From assembly GCA_947073515.1 (NCBI GenBank), contig CAMTMC010000010.1:1-58386 (forward strand): a stretch of DNA of 58,386 nt. Direction: 5' to 3'. This document shows, piece after piece, positions 22,351 to 31,108 of this stretch. A program made the position numbers and the translations under genes. The notes under the pieces were generated by a model. That model saw nothing but the letters and a program-made list of their open reading frames with translations, did no database searches and had not been told where the DNA came from. Source of the DNA: an uncultured bacterium. Its GTDB lineage: Bacteria; Bacillota; Clostridia; Oscillospirales; Oscillospiraceae. How positions within the stretch are numbered: position 1 is the first letter of the stretch; every line of letters begins with the position of its first letter.

Positions 22351-23916
22351 TTACTGGAAGTCAGGCAGATACTCCTTGACCATGTCCTGGAGCTCGCCGC
22401 TGCGCACCAGCTTTTCCACCTCGGCGATGTCAGGCCAGATCTCCCGGTCGACCTCATAGAAATCGACGGTCTCACGGACCTTCTTGAAAATCGCCTCATG
22501 GACAGGAGACATGCCCTGGCCGTGGGTGCCCAGGCTGCGGCGCACGTCGATGGCCTGGCAGGCGGTGAGCAGCTCCATGGCCAGCACGGACAGGGTGTTC
22601 TGCACAATCCAGCCCGCCTTGCGGCCGGCGGTGGTGCCCATGGACACGATATCCTCCTGGTTGGCGGAGGAGGGGATGGAGTCCACGCTGGCGGGATGGG
22701 CCAGCACCTTGTTCTCAGACACCATGGAGGCGGCGGAGTACTGCACGATCATGAAACCGGAGTTCACGCCGGGCTTAGTGGTGAGGAAGGGGGTCAGGCC
22801 GTTGGACAGGGCGGCGTTGACCATCCGCTCGGTGCGCCGCTCGGAGATATTGGCGATCTCAGAGCAGGCGATGCCCAGGGTGTCGAAGGGGATGGCCATG
22901 GGCTCGCCGTGGAAGTTGCCGCCGGAGATGACCGCCTCGTCGTCCAGGAACAGCAGGGGGTTGTCGGTGACGGCGTTGAGCTCGATCTCCACCTTGGCCT
23001 TCACGTACTCCAGGGCGTCCCGGACGGCGCCGTGGATCTGGGGGATGCACCGCAGGGCGTAGGCGTCCTGCACCCGGTCCTTCTGGCAGTTGTCGATGAT
23101 CTCAGAGCCGGCCAGCAGCAGCCGCATATTGGCGGCAACCTGCATCTGGCCCTTCTGGCCCCGGACCTGGTGAACCCGGGGGTCAAAGGCGTTGCGCAGG
23201 CCGGTGAGGCCCTCGAAGTCCAGAGAGGCGATGATATCGCCCAGCTGGGCGGCCCCGATGGTGTCATACAGGGCCAGGGAGCCCACGCTGGTCATGGCGC
23301 AGGTGCCGTTGGTCATGCCCAGGCCCTCTTTGCACACCAGGGTGTCCAGGGTCTGGATGCCGGCCTTGGCCATGGCCTCGGCGCCGGTCATCTTCTCGCC
23401 CTTGTACATGGCCATACCCTTGCCCAGCAGAGGCAGGGTCATGTGGGCCAGGGGGGCCAGGTCGCCGGAGGAGCCTAGAGAGCCCTTCTGGGGCACCACG
23501 GGGTGGACGCCCTTGTTGAGCATCTCGATCATCATCTCCACCAGCACGGGGCGCACGCCGGACACGCCCACGCACAGGGCGTTGGCCCGGAGCAGCAGCA
23601 TGCCGCGCACCACCTCCTCGGCGTAGGGGTCGCCGGTGCCGGTGCAGTGGCTGAGGATCAGGTTGGTGGACAGCTGGTTGCTCATCTCTTCCGGGACGGC
23701 CACCTTCTGGAAGTCGCCGAAGCCGGTGGTAATGCCATAGGCCACCCGTCCCTCGTCGGCGATCTTCTCGGCCAGGGCCCTGGACTTCTTCATGGCCTCC
23801 AGAGCGGCGGGAGCCAGCTCCACAGTGGCGCCGAACCGGGCCACCGCCACAAAGGACTCCAGGGTCAGGCTATGGCCGTCCAGTACGATATGCTTGATTT
23901 CTTTGGGATGTTTCAT
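22351..23916 (-). CDS. hutH: Histidine ammonia-lyase-like MIO enzyme
   Basis: The family deaminates histidine to urocanate (or other aromatic amino acids) with a self-made MIO cofactor. The 521-residue product has YGITTGFGDF near residue 68, NLILSHCTG with the active-site histidine, GSLGSSGDLAPLAHM, QDAYALRCIPQIHGAVRD and NQEDIVSMG. The MIO triad reads Ser-Ser-Gly (residues 149-151) where Ala-Ser-Gly is usual, and the last motif has Ile where histidine lyases usually have His. Substrate is therefore uncertain between histidine and tyrosine. The ATG at 23914-23916 was chosen with AAGGAG upstream. A transporter gene precedes it. Confidence 0.85.
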   Translation of the reverse strand: MKHPKEIKHIVLDGHSLTLESFVAVARFGATVELAPAALEAMKKSRALAEKIADEGRVAYGITTGFGDFQKVAVPEEMSNQLSTNLILSHCTGTGDPYAEEVVRGMLLLRANALCVGVSGVRPVLVEMMIEMLNKGVHPVVPQKGSLGSSGDLAPLAHMTLPLLGKGMAMYKGEKMTGAEAMAKAGIQTLDTLVCKEGLGMTNGTCAMTSVGSLALYDTIGAAQLGDIIASLDFEGLTGLRNAFDPRVHQVRGQKGQMQVAANMRLLLAGSEIIDNCQKDRVQDAYALRCIPQIHGAVRDALEYVKAKVEIELNAVTDNPLLFLDDEAVISGGNFHGEPMAIPFDTLGIACSEIANISERRTERMVNAALSNGLTPFLTTKPGVNSGFMIVQYSAASMVSENKVLAHPASVDSIPSSANQEDIVSMGTTAGRKAGWIVQNTLSVLAMELLTACQAIDVRRSLGTHGQGMSPVHEAIFKKVRETVDFYEVDREIWPDIAEVEKLVRSGELQDMVKEYLPDFQ

Positions 23917-23992
23917 AACTGTGATGTCTCCTTCCATGATCCGTTGGTCTAAAATAGATTTAAAAAGTAACGCTTCGCTTACAGCCCGCTCT

Positions 23993-25327
23993 TTAGATGA
24001 TCTGGGAGATGATAATGGCACCCAGCATCAGGGGGATGTTGTAGTGGATAAAGGTGGGAACGCAGGTATCCCAGATGTGGTTGTGCTGGCCGTCGGCGTT
24101 CAGGCCGGACGTGGGGCCCAGGGTGGTGTCGGAGGCGGGGGAACCGGCGTCGCCCAGGGCGGCGGCGGCGGACATCAGGATGATGGTGGCCGGCATGGAG
24201 AAGCCCATGGCGTCGCACAGGGGCACGTACAGGGTAGCCAGAACGGGCACAGTGCTGAAGGAGGAGCCGATGCCCATGGTGACCAGCAGGCCGATCAGGG
24301 TGATGACAGTGGCGGCCACAATCTTGTTGCCCCGCATGGCGTCGGCGGCAGCGGCCACCAGAGCGTCCACAGCGCCGGTGCTCTTGATGACATCGGAGAA
24401 GCCGCCGGCAACCAGCATTACGATGGCGATCATGCCCATGATCTTGATGCCGCCGGCGAACTGGTCGTCGATCTCGTTCCACTTGATGGCCTGGCCGATA
24501 AACATCACCAGCAGGCCGCACAGGGCGGACAGGGCCAGGTTCTCAGTGGGGACCTGGACCACGACCACCACGGCGATGGCGACCAGGGTGACCATGTGGG
24601 CGGTGGTGAACTTGTCGGACACGGCGTCAGAGGCGCTGGTGTCCACGGCCAGCATCTTGTACTCCCGGGGCTTGCGGTAGGTGACAAAGATGGCGATCAG
24701 CAGGCCGATGAACATGCACACGGCCAGCATCCAGTTCACGCTGGCCACGTCGCTGGCGGTGGCCTCCATGCCGTTGTTGGTCAGGTTGCTGTAGATGATC
24801 TCCTGGAAGATGGCGCCGAAGCCGAAGGGGATGGCGATGTAGGGGGCCTTCAGGCCGAAGGCCAGGGCGCAGGCCACGCCGCGGCGGTCGATCTTCATCT
24901 CATTGAACATGCTCAGCAGGGGAGGGATCATGATGGGGATGAAGGCGATATGCACGGGGACCAGGTTCTGGGACAGACAGGCCACGCCGGCCAGGATCAG
25001 CAGCAGGACGGAGCCGCCCTTGCCGCCCATCAGCTTGGACAGCTTCTTGGAGGCCATGTCGGCCAGGCCGGTGGCGGCGATGGCGGTGGCGAAGGTGCCA
25101 AGCAGCACATAAGCCAGGCCGGTGCTGCCGTTGACGGCGAAGCCGGAGGTCAGGGTGCCCATGGTACCCTCAATGGCCTCTCTCAGGCCAATGCCCTGGG
25201 CCATGCCGCCCATCACGCCCGCCACCAGGGCGGAGATGATAAGGGACATCAGCACGTTCAGCTTGAGCAGACAGAGTACACACAGAACAACGACTGATAC
25301 GGTTACTGGGTTGGTTAAAATTTCCAT
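23993..25327 (-). CDS. NhaC/YuiF-like amino acid or Na+/H+ transporter
   Basis: This 444-residue polytopic membrane protein has about 11-12 hydrophobic segments. It resembles the Na+/H+ antiporter (NhaC-type) superfamily, in which B. subtilis YuiF is a predicted histidine permease. Visible motifs are the NLVPVHIAFIPIMIPPLL half-site and LGDAGSPASDTTLGPTSGLN near the C-terminus. Its position directly ahead of the ammonia-lyase gene argues for uptake of the lyase substrate. AAAGGGGTAATAAGT precedes the ATG, and a good promoter lies about 160 bp upstream. The substrate assignment is inference. Confidence 0.82.
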   Translation of the reverse strand: MEILTNPVTVSVVVLCVLCLLKLNVLMSLIISALVAGVMGGMAQGIGLREAIEGTMGTLTSGFAVNGSTGLAYVLLGTFATAIAATGLADMASKKLSKLMGGKGGSVLLLILAGVACLSQNLVPVHIAFIPIMIPPLLSMFNEMKIDRRGVACALAFGLKAPYIAIPFGFGAIFQEIIYSNLTNNGMEATASDVASVNWMLAVCMFIGLLIAIFVTYRKPREYKMLAVDTSASDAVSDKFTTAHMVTLVAIAVVVVVQVPTENLALSALCGLLVMFIGQAIKWNEIDDQFAGGIKIMGMIAIVMLVAGGFSDVIKSTGAVDALVAAAADAMRGNKIVAATVITLIGLLVTMGIGSSFSTVPVLATLYVPLCDAMGFSMPATIILMSAAAALGDAGSPASDTTLGPTSGLNADGQHNHIWDTCVPTFIHYNIPLMLGAIIISQII

Positions 25328-25480
25328 ACTTATTACCCCTTTCTTCTTTTCCCGTTTCTTGCCCGAGAGCCCTGCCGTCCCCCCGTTACATCACAGCTTC
25401 TCCCATCCCAAAGCGGCGGCTTCCTCCGCCAAAGAAGAAGGTTCCCTCTCCAGGGGCCCTCTACGTTAGGGTCTCGTCTC
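25328..25480 (-). promoter_or_regulatory. Leader of the transporter/ammonia-lyase operon
   Basis: Roughly 150 nt of untranslated leader separate the promoter from the transporter start. It has GC-rich inverted repeats, for instance GCGGCGG-type arms around 25410-25435, but no recognised riboswitch motif and no terminator with a U-tract. Nothing further could be identified. Confidence 0.35.
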
Positions 25481-25485
25481 CGCCT

Positions 25486-25514
25486 ATCATACCATACTGT
25501 TTGTCGCAAATCAA
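25486..25514 (-). promoter_or_regulatory. Promoter of the transporter/ammonia-lyase operon
   Basis: The minus strand shows TTGATT (25509-25514), a 17-bp spacer and TATGAT (25486-25491). Confidence 0.75.
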
Positions 25515-25599
25515 CAAAAAGTCACTTAAAATAATAAAGTAATTTGTGCTTTATTGCTTTTTCCCGCTATTTCGCTAGTGAAGTATTAATCCGGCTCCT

Positions 25600-25637
25600 G
25601 GCTGGCATGATATTTCTCCTGGGCCAGCCCCTTTTTT
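25600..25637 (+). terminator. Orphan plus-strand terminator
   Basis: GGCTGGC and GCCAGCC form a 7-bp stem around a 16-nt loop, followed by CC and six T. No plus-strand gene ends here: upstream lies only the divergent transporter promoter. It could end an unannotated short transcript or be a remnant. Confidence 0.5.
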
Positions 25638-25722
25638 ATCCCCAGGCCGGCACAAATTCCCAGACCGAGCCTGGATTCCCCTGAAAAATTTCCCAAACCT
25701 CGGCCCGGGCCGGGATTTTAGC

Positions 25723-25751
25723 TTGATAGGCCTCCCGGTCCATGCTATAAT
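25723..25751 (+). promoter_or_regulatory. recJ promoter
   Basis: TTGATA (25723-25728), a 17-bp spacer and TATAAT (25746-25751) lie about 70 bp ahead of recJ. Confidence 0.8.
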
Positions 25752-25824
25752 GGGTCAGTTAAAGTGCCGTATTTTACCCTGCCGTCCAGGAAGACGGGGA
25801 GCGGAAGAGAGGAGGCGGCGTCCC

Positions 25825-27894
25825 ATGAAATACAAGCATTGGCAGCTGGCCGCCTCCTGTCCCCAGGGCCAGCGGGCCCTGGAGGAGGCGGGACTCCCCC
25901 CCCTTCTGGCCGGCCTGCTGTCCGGCCGGGGCGTGGTCCAGGCGGAGGACGCCCGCCGCCTGCTCTCCCCCCAGGGGGAGCCCGTCCCAGACCCCATGCT
26001 CCTCCGGGACATGGACCGGGCCGCCGCCCGGGTGGGGCTGGCCCTGGAACGGAAGGAGCCCATCGCCGTCTACGGCGATTACGACGTGGACGGGATCACC
26101 TCCACCTGCCTGCTCACCCAGTTCCTCACCAGCCGGGGAGGGCAGGTGCTTCCCTATATCCCCAGCCGCCTGGGGGAGGGCTACGGCCTGAACCCGGAGG
26201 CGGTCCACCTGCTGGCCCAGCAGGGAATCAAGCTCATCATTACGGTGGACTGCGGCATCACCGCCGTGGAGGAGACCCGCCTGGCCAACAGCCTGGGCCT
26301 GGACGTGGTCATCACCGACCACCACGCCTGTAAAGAGGAACTGCCCCCCGCCGCGGCGGTGGTGGACCCCCACCGGCCCGACTGCCCCTACCCCTTCAAG
26401 GGGCTGGCCGGGGTGGGGGTGGCCCTGATGCTGGCCATGGCGGTGGCCGGGCCCGGCCAGGCCCCCGCCATCCTCCAGGAGTACTGCGACTTGGCCGCCG
26501 TGGGCACGGTGGCCGACGTCATGCCCATGACCGGGGAGAACCGGGCCATTGTCTCCATGGGCCTGACCCGGCTCAACCCGCCCAGGCGGCTGGGGCTGGC
26601 CAGCCTGATCCGCTGCTCCGGGCTGGAAGATAAGCCGGTCACCTCGGTGTCCGTGGGGTACACCCTGGCCCCCCGGATCAACGCCTCCGGCCGCATGGGC
26701 CGGGCGGAGGTGGCGATGGAGCTGCTACTCACCCAGGACCCCGCCCGGGCGGAGGAGCTGGCCCTGGAGCTGTGCGAGCTCAACCGGGAGCGCCAGGGCA
26801 TCGAGGGGGAGATCTTCCATCAGTGCGTCCAGCACCTCACCGACGCCCCCCAGAGCGGGGCCATCGTCCTGGCCGGAAGCCAGTGGCACCAGGGGGTGGT
26901 GGGCATCGTGGCCTCCCGCCTGGCGGAGAAATACGCCTGCCCCTGCTTTATGATCTGCCTGGACGGCGGCACGGGCAAGGGCTCCTGCCGCTCCTGGGGG
27001 GGCGTCAACCTGTTTGAGCTGCTGTCCGCCTGCTCTGACCTGCTGGAAAATTTCGGGGGCCACGCCCTGGCCGCCGGATTTACCGTGAAAGAGGAGAATA
27101 TCCCCGCCCTGGCCCAGGCCCTGCGCCAGGCGGTGTCCGCCACCTGCCAGGGGGAGGCGCTGCCCTCCGTCCTGGAGATCGACATGGCCGTCCCCCCCCG
27201 CCTGCTCACCCCGGAGGCGGTGGAGTCCCTGGACCTGCTGGAGCCCTGCGGCACCGGCAACCCCCGGCCGGTTTTCCTCCTTCAGGGGGCCCAGGTCAAC
27301 GCCCTGGCCCAGGTGGGCCGGGGCCGGCACCTGAAGCTGCGGCTGGAGGCCCGGGGCGTCCCCCTGGACGCCATCTGGTTCTCCGCCGACGCCGGGGAGC
27401 TGGGCCTGTCCCCCGGCTGCCGGGTGGACGTGGCCTTCTGCCCCCAGATCAACGACTTCCGGGGCGTCCGAGCCGTCCAGCTCCAGGTGCTGGACCTGCG
27501 GAGGGCCCCTTCCCGGGCCCAGCTGGAGCGGGCCGTCTACGAAAAATACCACAGGGGGGAGGTCCTGACCCTGGAGGAAGCCCAGCTCCTCCTCCCCGAG
27601 CGCGGGGACTTTGTGGACCTGTGGCGTTGGCTGAAGCGCCAGTCCACCACGGGCACCGTGGTGGAGGACACCCCCGCCCGCATCGCCCGGGCGGTGGCCC
27701 GGACCAACCGCCAGCGGGAGATGCCCGCCCGCACCATGCTGTGCCTGGAGGTCATGGCGGAGCGGGGGCTCATCGACCTGGCCCGCCGCACCGGCCGGGT
27801 GCAGATTACCCTGCGCCGGGTGGAGCAGAAGGTGGATCTGGAGGCCTCCCATATCCTGCGGCGGCTGCGGGAGGTCCTGGAGGACCCCCTGTAA
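25825..27894 (+). CDS. recJ: Single-stranded-DNA-specific exonuclease RecJ
   Basis: RecJ degrades single-stranded DNA 5' to 3' in repair and recombination. The 689-residue product has the DHH-family motifs YGDYDVDGITS (about residues 82-92), ITVDCGITA, ITDHHAC (about residues 161-167) and VVDPHRPDCPYPFKGLAGVG, then the DHHA1 domain (GGHALAAGF) and an OB domain. The C-terminal 100 or so residues look like an added domain, as in other Firmicutes RecJ. The ATG at 25825 was chosen with GAGAGGAGG upstream. relA follows after 64 bp. Confidence 0.95.
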   Translation: MKYKHWQLAASCPQGQRALEEAGLPPLLAGLLSGRGVVQAEDARRLLSPQGEPVPDPMLLRDMDRAAARVGLALERKEPIAVYGDYDVDGITSTCLLTQFLTSRGGQVLPYIPSRLGEGYGLNPEAVHLLAQQGIKLIITVDCGITAVEETRLANSLGLDVVITDHHACKEELPPAAAVVDPHRPDCPYPFKGLAGVGVALMLAMAVAGPGQAPAILQEYCDLAAVGTVADVMPMTGENRAIVSMGLTRLNPPRRLGLASLIRCSGLEDKPVTSVSVGYTLAPRINASGRMGRAEVAMELLLTQDPARAEELALELCELNRERQGIEGEIFHQCVQHLTDAPQSGAIVLAGSQWHQGVVGIVASRLAEKYACPCFMICLDGGTGKGSCRSWGGVNLFELLSACSDLLENFGGHALAAGFTVKEENIPALAQALRQAVSATCQGEALPSVLEIDMAVPPRLLTPEAVESLDLLEPCGTGNPRPVFLLQGAQVNALAQVGRGRHLKLRLEARGVPLDAIWFSADAGELGLSPGCRVDVAFCPQINDFRGVRAVQLQVLDLRRAPSRAQLERAVYEKYHRGEVLTLEEAQLLLPERGDFVDLWRWLKRQSTTGTVVEDTPARIARAVARTNRQREMPARTMLCLEVMAERGLIDLARRTGRVQITLRRVEQKVDLEASHILRRLREVLEDPL

Positions 27895-27958
27895 TCTCCA
27901 GCCCTGTCAAAGCGGGCGGCCAAAGGCCGCCCCGCCATCCTGAACAAGAGGTGATCTC

Positions 27959-30190
27959 ATGGACCCCATTTTAGAGCGCTACCACGCCCTGGAAAAAAAG
28001 GTGTCCACCTATATCCCCAATCTGGACTCCCAGCGGCTGTATGACGCTTTTACCTACGCCGACACCGCCCACCACGGCCAGCTGCGCAAGAGCGGCGAGC
28101 CCTATATCATCCACCCCATCGCCGTGGCCGAGATCGTGGCCGACTTGGAGCTGGACATGGACTCGGTGATCTCCGCCCTCCTCCACGACTGCATTGAGGA
28201 CACGGTGGCCACCCACGAGGAGATTGCGAAAAAATTCAACCCCACCGTGGCGGAGCTGGTGGAAGGGGTCACCAAGCTGACCAAGATGCAGTTTGTCACC
28301 AAGGAAGAGGAGCAGATGGAAAATCTGCGCAAGATGCTCATGGCCATGAGCCGGGACATCCGGGTGATCCTCATCAAGGTGTGCGACCGGCTGCACAACA
28401 TGCGCACCATGGAGTACCAGTCCCCCCGGAAGCAGCGGGAGAAGAGCCTGGAGACCATGGAGATCTACGCCCCCATCGCCCACCGCCTGGGTATGCAGAA
28501 GGTGAAGTGGGAGCTGGAGGACCTGTCCCTGCGGTATCTGGACCCGGTGGGCTACCGGGAGATCGAGGAACAGCTGGAGCAGCGCTCCGCCGTCCACGAG
28601 GAGTTCCTGGCCAGCATCCAGCGCCGCATCCAGCAGCGGCTGGGGCAGGAGGGGATCCACTGCGCCATCTACGGCCGGGTGAAGCATATCTACTCCATCT
28701 ACCGGAAGATGTACGCCCAGAGCAAGACCCTGGACGAGATCTTCGACCTGTACGCCTTCCGTGTCATTGTGGACGACATCCCCGAGTGCTACAACGTGCT
28801 GGGCTGCATCCACGACATGTTCAAGCCGGTGCTGGGCCGTTTCAAGGACTACATCGGCACCCCCAAGCCCAATATGTACCAGTCCCTCCACACCACCGTC
28901 ATCGGACGGGAGGGCCTGCCCTTCGAGGTGCAGATCCGCACCTGGGAGATGCACCAGACCGCCGAGTACGGCGTGGCCGCCCACTGGAAATACAAGCAGG
29001 GCCTGGCCAACGCCAACCTGGGCACCGAGGGGGAGTTCGAGTGGGTCCGCAAACTGCTGGAGAGCCAGCAGGACACCGACGCCGAGGAGTTCGTGGCCAC
29101 CATGAAGGTGGACCTGTTCGCCGACGAGGTCTTCGTCTTCACCCCCAACGGCGACGTGGTCAACCTGCCCCAGGGGGCCACCCCCATCGACTTCGCCTAT
29201 AACATCCACTCCGCCGTGGGCAACAGCATGGTGGGCGCCCGGGTGAACGGCCGGATGGTCCCCTATGACACCAGCCTGAAAAACGGCGACATTGTAGAGG
29301 TCCTCACCTCCAAGGCCGCCAAGGGCCCCAGCCGGGACTGGCTGAAGCTGTGCAAGTCCAACGAGGCCCGGAACAAAATCCGCCAGTGGTTCAAGCGGGA
29401 GCGCCGGGAGGAGAACATCGCCACCGGCCGGGTGGCCTTCGAGTCGGAGCTGAAGCACTCCAAGCTGTCCCTGGCCGCTGTCACCGCCGAGGAGGTCCTG
29501 CCCCATATCCTCCATAAAGTCCGGTGCAACACCCTGGACGAGCTGTACGCCTCCATCGGCTACGGGGGCACCACCGCCTCCAAGGCGGTGGCCCGGGTGC
29601 GGGACGAGATGCTCCGGCTGGGCCGCCTCCAGGCCGAGAAGGCCGCCAAGGCCGCCACCGACGCCGTCATCATCCCCGGCAACACCGCCCCGCAGGACTC
29701 CATCCCGGCCCGGGATGCCGGCAAGCACAGCGACTCCGGCATCATTGTGGAGGGCCTGGGCAACTGCCTGGTGAAGTTCGCCAAGTGCTGCACCCCCGTC
29801 CCCGGCGACCCGGTGGTGGGCTTTATCACCCGGGGGTACGGGGTATCCGTCCACCGGGCGGACTGCCCCAACGCCCACCCGGACAACCGCAAGCCGGAGG
29901 AGAGCGACCGCTGGGTCAAGGTCTCCTGGGTGGAGTCCAAGCTGCCCAACTATAAGACCGCCCTGGAGCTGTCCTCCAAGGACCGGGACAACCTGACCCT
30001 GGACGTGGCCATGGCCCTGTCCGCCGCCAAGGTGAAGGTCACAGCCCTGTCCGCCCGCTCCATGCCCGACGGCCACGCCGTGGCCAACATCGTCCTGGAG
30101 GTCCGGGACAGGGACGAGCTCAACGCCGTCATCAACAAGCTGAACAACATCCAGGGGGTCTACCACGTGGCCCGCGCCTCGGGAAAATAA
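27959..30190 (+). CDS. relA: Bifunctional (p)ppGpp synthetase/hydrolase
   Basis: This RelA/SpoT homolog makes and degrades the stringent-response alarmone (p)ppGpp. In 743 residues it has the HD hydrolase domain (HHGQLRKSGEPYIIHP, LLHDCIEDT, about residues 40-85), the synthetase domain (GRVKHIYSIYRKM and YQSLHTTVIG, about residues 238-325), a TGS domain (FVFTPNGDVVNLPQGATPIDFAY, shown as two overlapping blocks near 398-425), a zinc-finger-like region (AKCCTPVPGD) and a C-terminal ACT domain. Length is standard. GAGGTGATCTC precedes the ATG. The next gene, dtd, starts 70 bp later, a common pairing. Confidence 0.95.
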   Translation: MDPILERYHALEKKVSTYIPNLDSQRLYDAFTYADTAHHGQLRKSGEPYIIHPIAVAEIVADLELDMDSVISALLHDCIEDTVATHEEIAKKFNPTVAELVEGVTKLTKMQFVTKEEEQMENLRKMLMAMSRDIRVILIKVCDRLHNMRTMEYQSPRKQREKSLETMEIYAPIAHRLGMQKVKWELEDLSLRYLDPVGYREIEEQLEQRSAVHEEFLASIQRRIQQRLGQEGIHCAIYGRVKHIYSIYRKMYAQSKTLDEIFDLYAFRVIVDDIPECYNVLGCIHDMFKPVLGRFKDYIGTPKPNMYQSLHTTVIGREGLPFEVQIRTWEMHQTAEYGVAAHWKYKQGLANANLGTEGEFEWVRKLLESQQDTDAEEFVATMKVDLFADEVFVFTPNGDVVNLPQGATPIDFAYNIHSAVGNSMVGARVNGRMVPYDTSLKNGDIVEVLTSKAAKGPSRDWLKLCKSNEARNKIRQWFKRERREENIATGRVAFESELKHSKLSLAAVTAEEVLPHILHKVRCNTLDELYASIGYGGTTASKAVARVRDEMLRLGRLQAEKAAKAATDAVIIPGNTAPQDSIPARDAGKHSDSGIIVEGLGNCLVKFAKCCTPVPGDPVVGFITRGYGVSVHRADCPNAHPDNRKPEESDRWVKVSWVESKLPNYKTALELSSKDRDNLTLDVAMALSAAKVKVTALSARSMPDGHAVANIVLEVRDRDELNAVINKLNNIQGVYHVARASGK

Positions 30191-30260
30191 GCTTGAGGGG
30201 AAGATGGCCCCGCCCCATACCCCAGAACGGAACAAGAATGATAAAAAAGGACGTGATTCC

Positions 30261-30701
30261 ATGCGCGCGGTCGTTACCCGGGTCGCCTCCGCCTCTGTCA
30301 CCATTGACGGGACCGTGGAGGGGGCCATTGAAAAGGGCTACCTGATCCTCCTGGGGGTGGGCCCCCAGGATACCGAGGCCGTCTGCGACAAGCTGGCGGA
30401 TAAAATCTGCAACCTGCGTATCTTCGAGGACGAGAACGGGAAGATGAACCTGAACCTGGAGCAGGCGGGGGGCTCCATCCTGGTGGTGTCCCAGTTCACC
30501 CTGTACGCCGACACCTCCAGCCGCCGCCCCGGCTTCTCCAAAGCCGCTAAGCCCGACCTGGCCGTCCCCCTGTACGAGCGGTTCATGGACCAGTGCCGCT
30601 CCCGGGGCTTCCAGGTGGAGCACGGCCAGTTCGGGGCCGACATGCAGGTGGCCTCTGTCAACGACGGGCCGGTGACCATTTTGTTCGAACTGGAACCTTA
30701 A
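30261..30701 (+). CDS. dtd: D-aminoacyl-tRNA deacylase
   Basis: Dtd hydrolyses D-amino acids wrongly attached to tRNA and also removes glycine from tRNA-Ala. The 146-residue product starts MRAVVTRVASASVTIDG and has SQFTLYADTSSRRPGF (about residues 78-93) and NDGPVTI (about residues 134-140), the two catalytic motifs. Length is standard. It follows relA in the same direction, a frequent arrangement in Firmicutes. Confidence 0.95.
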   Translation: MRAVVTRVASASVTIDGTVEGAIEKGYLILLGVGPQDTEAVCDKLADKICNLRIFEDENGKMNLNLEQAGGSILVVSQFTLYADTSSRRPGFSKAAKPDLAVPLYERFMDQCRSRGFQVEHGQFGADMQVASVNDGPVTILFELEP

Positions 30702-30724
30702 CTACCTTCAGGAGGGGATATAAA

Positions 30725-31090
30725 ATGGTTGTACAGCCCAACCCGGACTGGCCCTGGAGCCTCAGCGAGGGGGGAAACCCTGTTGCGGCCTTCGACTGGC
30801 ATGACATCGAATTCGCCCTGGAGGACCTGTACCCGGACAACGACAGCTTTCTAATTTTAGAGCAGAGGGACCCGGGGAACGACAAAAACTTCTGGTATGT
30901 CCAAAGCGCCATCGCTCTGGCGGGCCCGGACAAGGGGAAATATATCATCGGCTTCGGCTTTCCGGGGGAGACCGGTCCGGTGCTGCTGGAGCGGTGCTTT
31001 GAGGATTTAAACGATGTGATTCAGCTTTTTGAAGCCGCCTATGACCGGCAGCCCCTGGAGCTGTCCGGCTACGAGAATTTTTTTGACTGA
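30725..31090 (+). CDS. Hypothetical protein between dtd and MBL hydrolase
   Basis: No family was recognised. The 121-residue product is acidic and aromatic-rich (FDWHDIEFALEDLYPDNDSF, then FWYVQSAIALAG), with no signal peptide or membrane helix. It looks like a compact soluble alpha/beta protein. CAGGAGGGGATATAAA precedes the ATG. It sits tightly between dtd and the MBL hydrolase gene, so it belongs to that operon. Confidence 0.7.
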   Translation: MVVQPNPDWPWSLSEGGNPVAAFDWHDIEFALEDLYPDNDSFLILEQRDPGNDKNFWYVQSAIALAGPDKGKYIIGFGFPGETGPVLLERCFEDLNDVIQLFEAAYDRQPLELSGYENFFD

Positions 31091-31108
31091 TATTTTGGGA
31101 GGGACAGC

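Noticed and set aside
27971-30328. A minus-strand open frame of about 785 codons
   Set aside because: It is antisense to relA and has the repetitive GVV/LLLG composition of shadow frames; no ribosome-binding site or family match.
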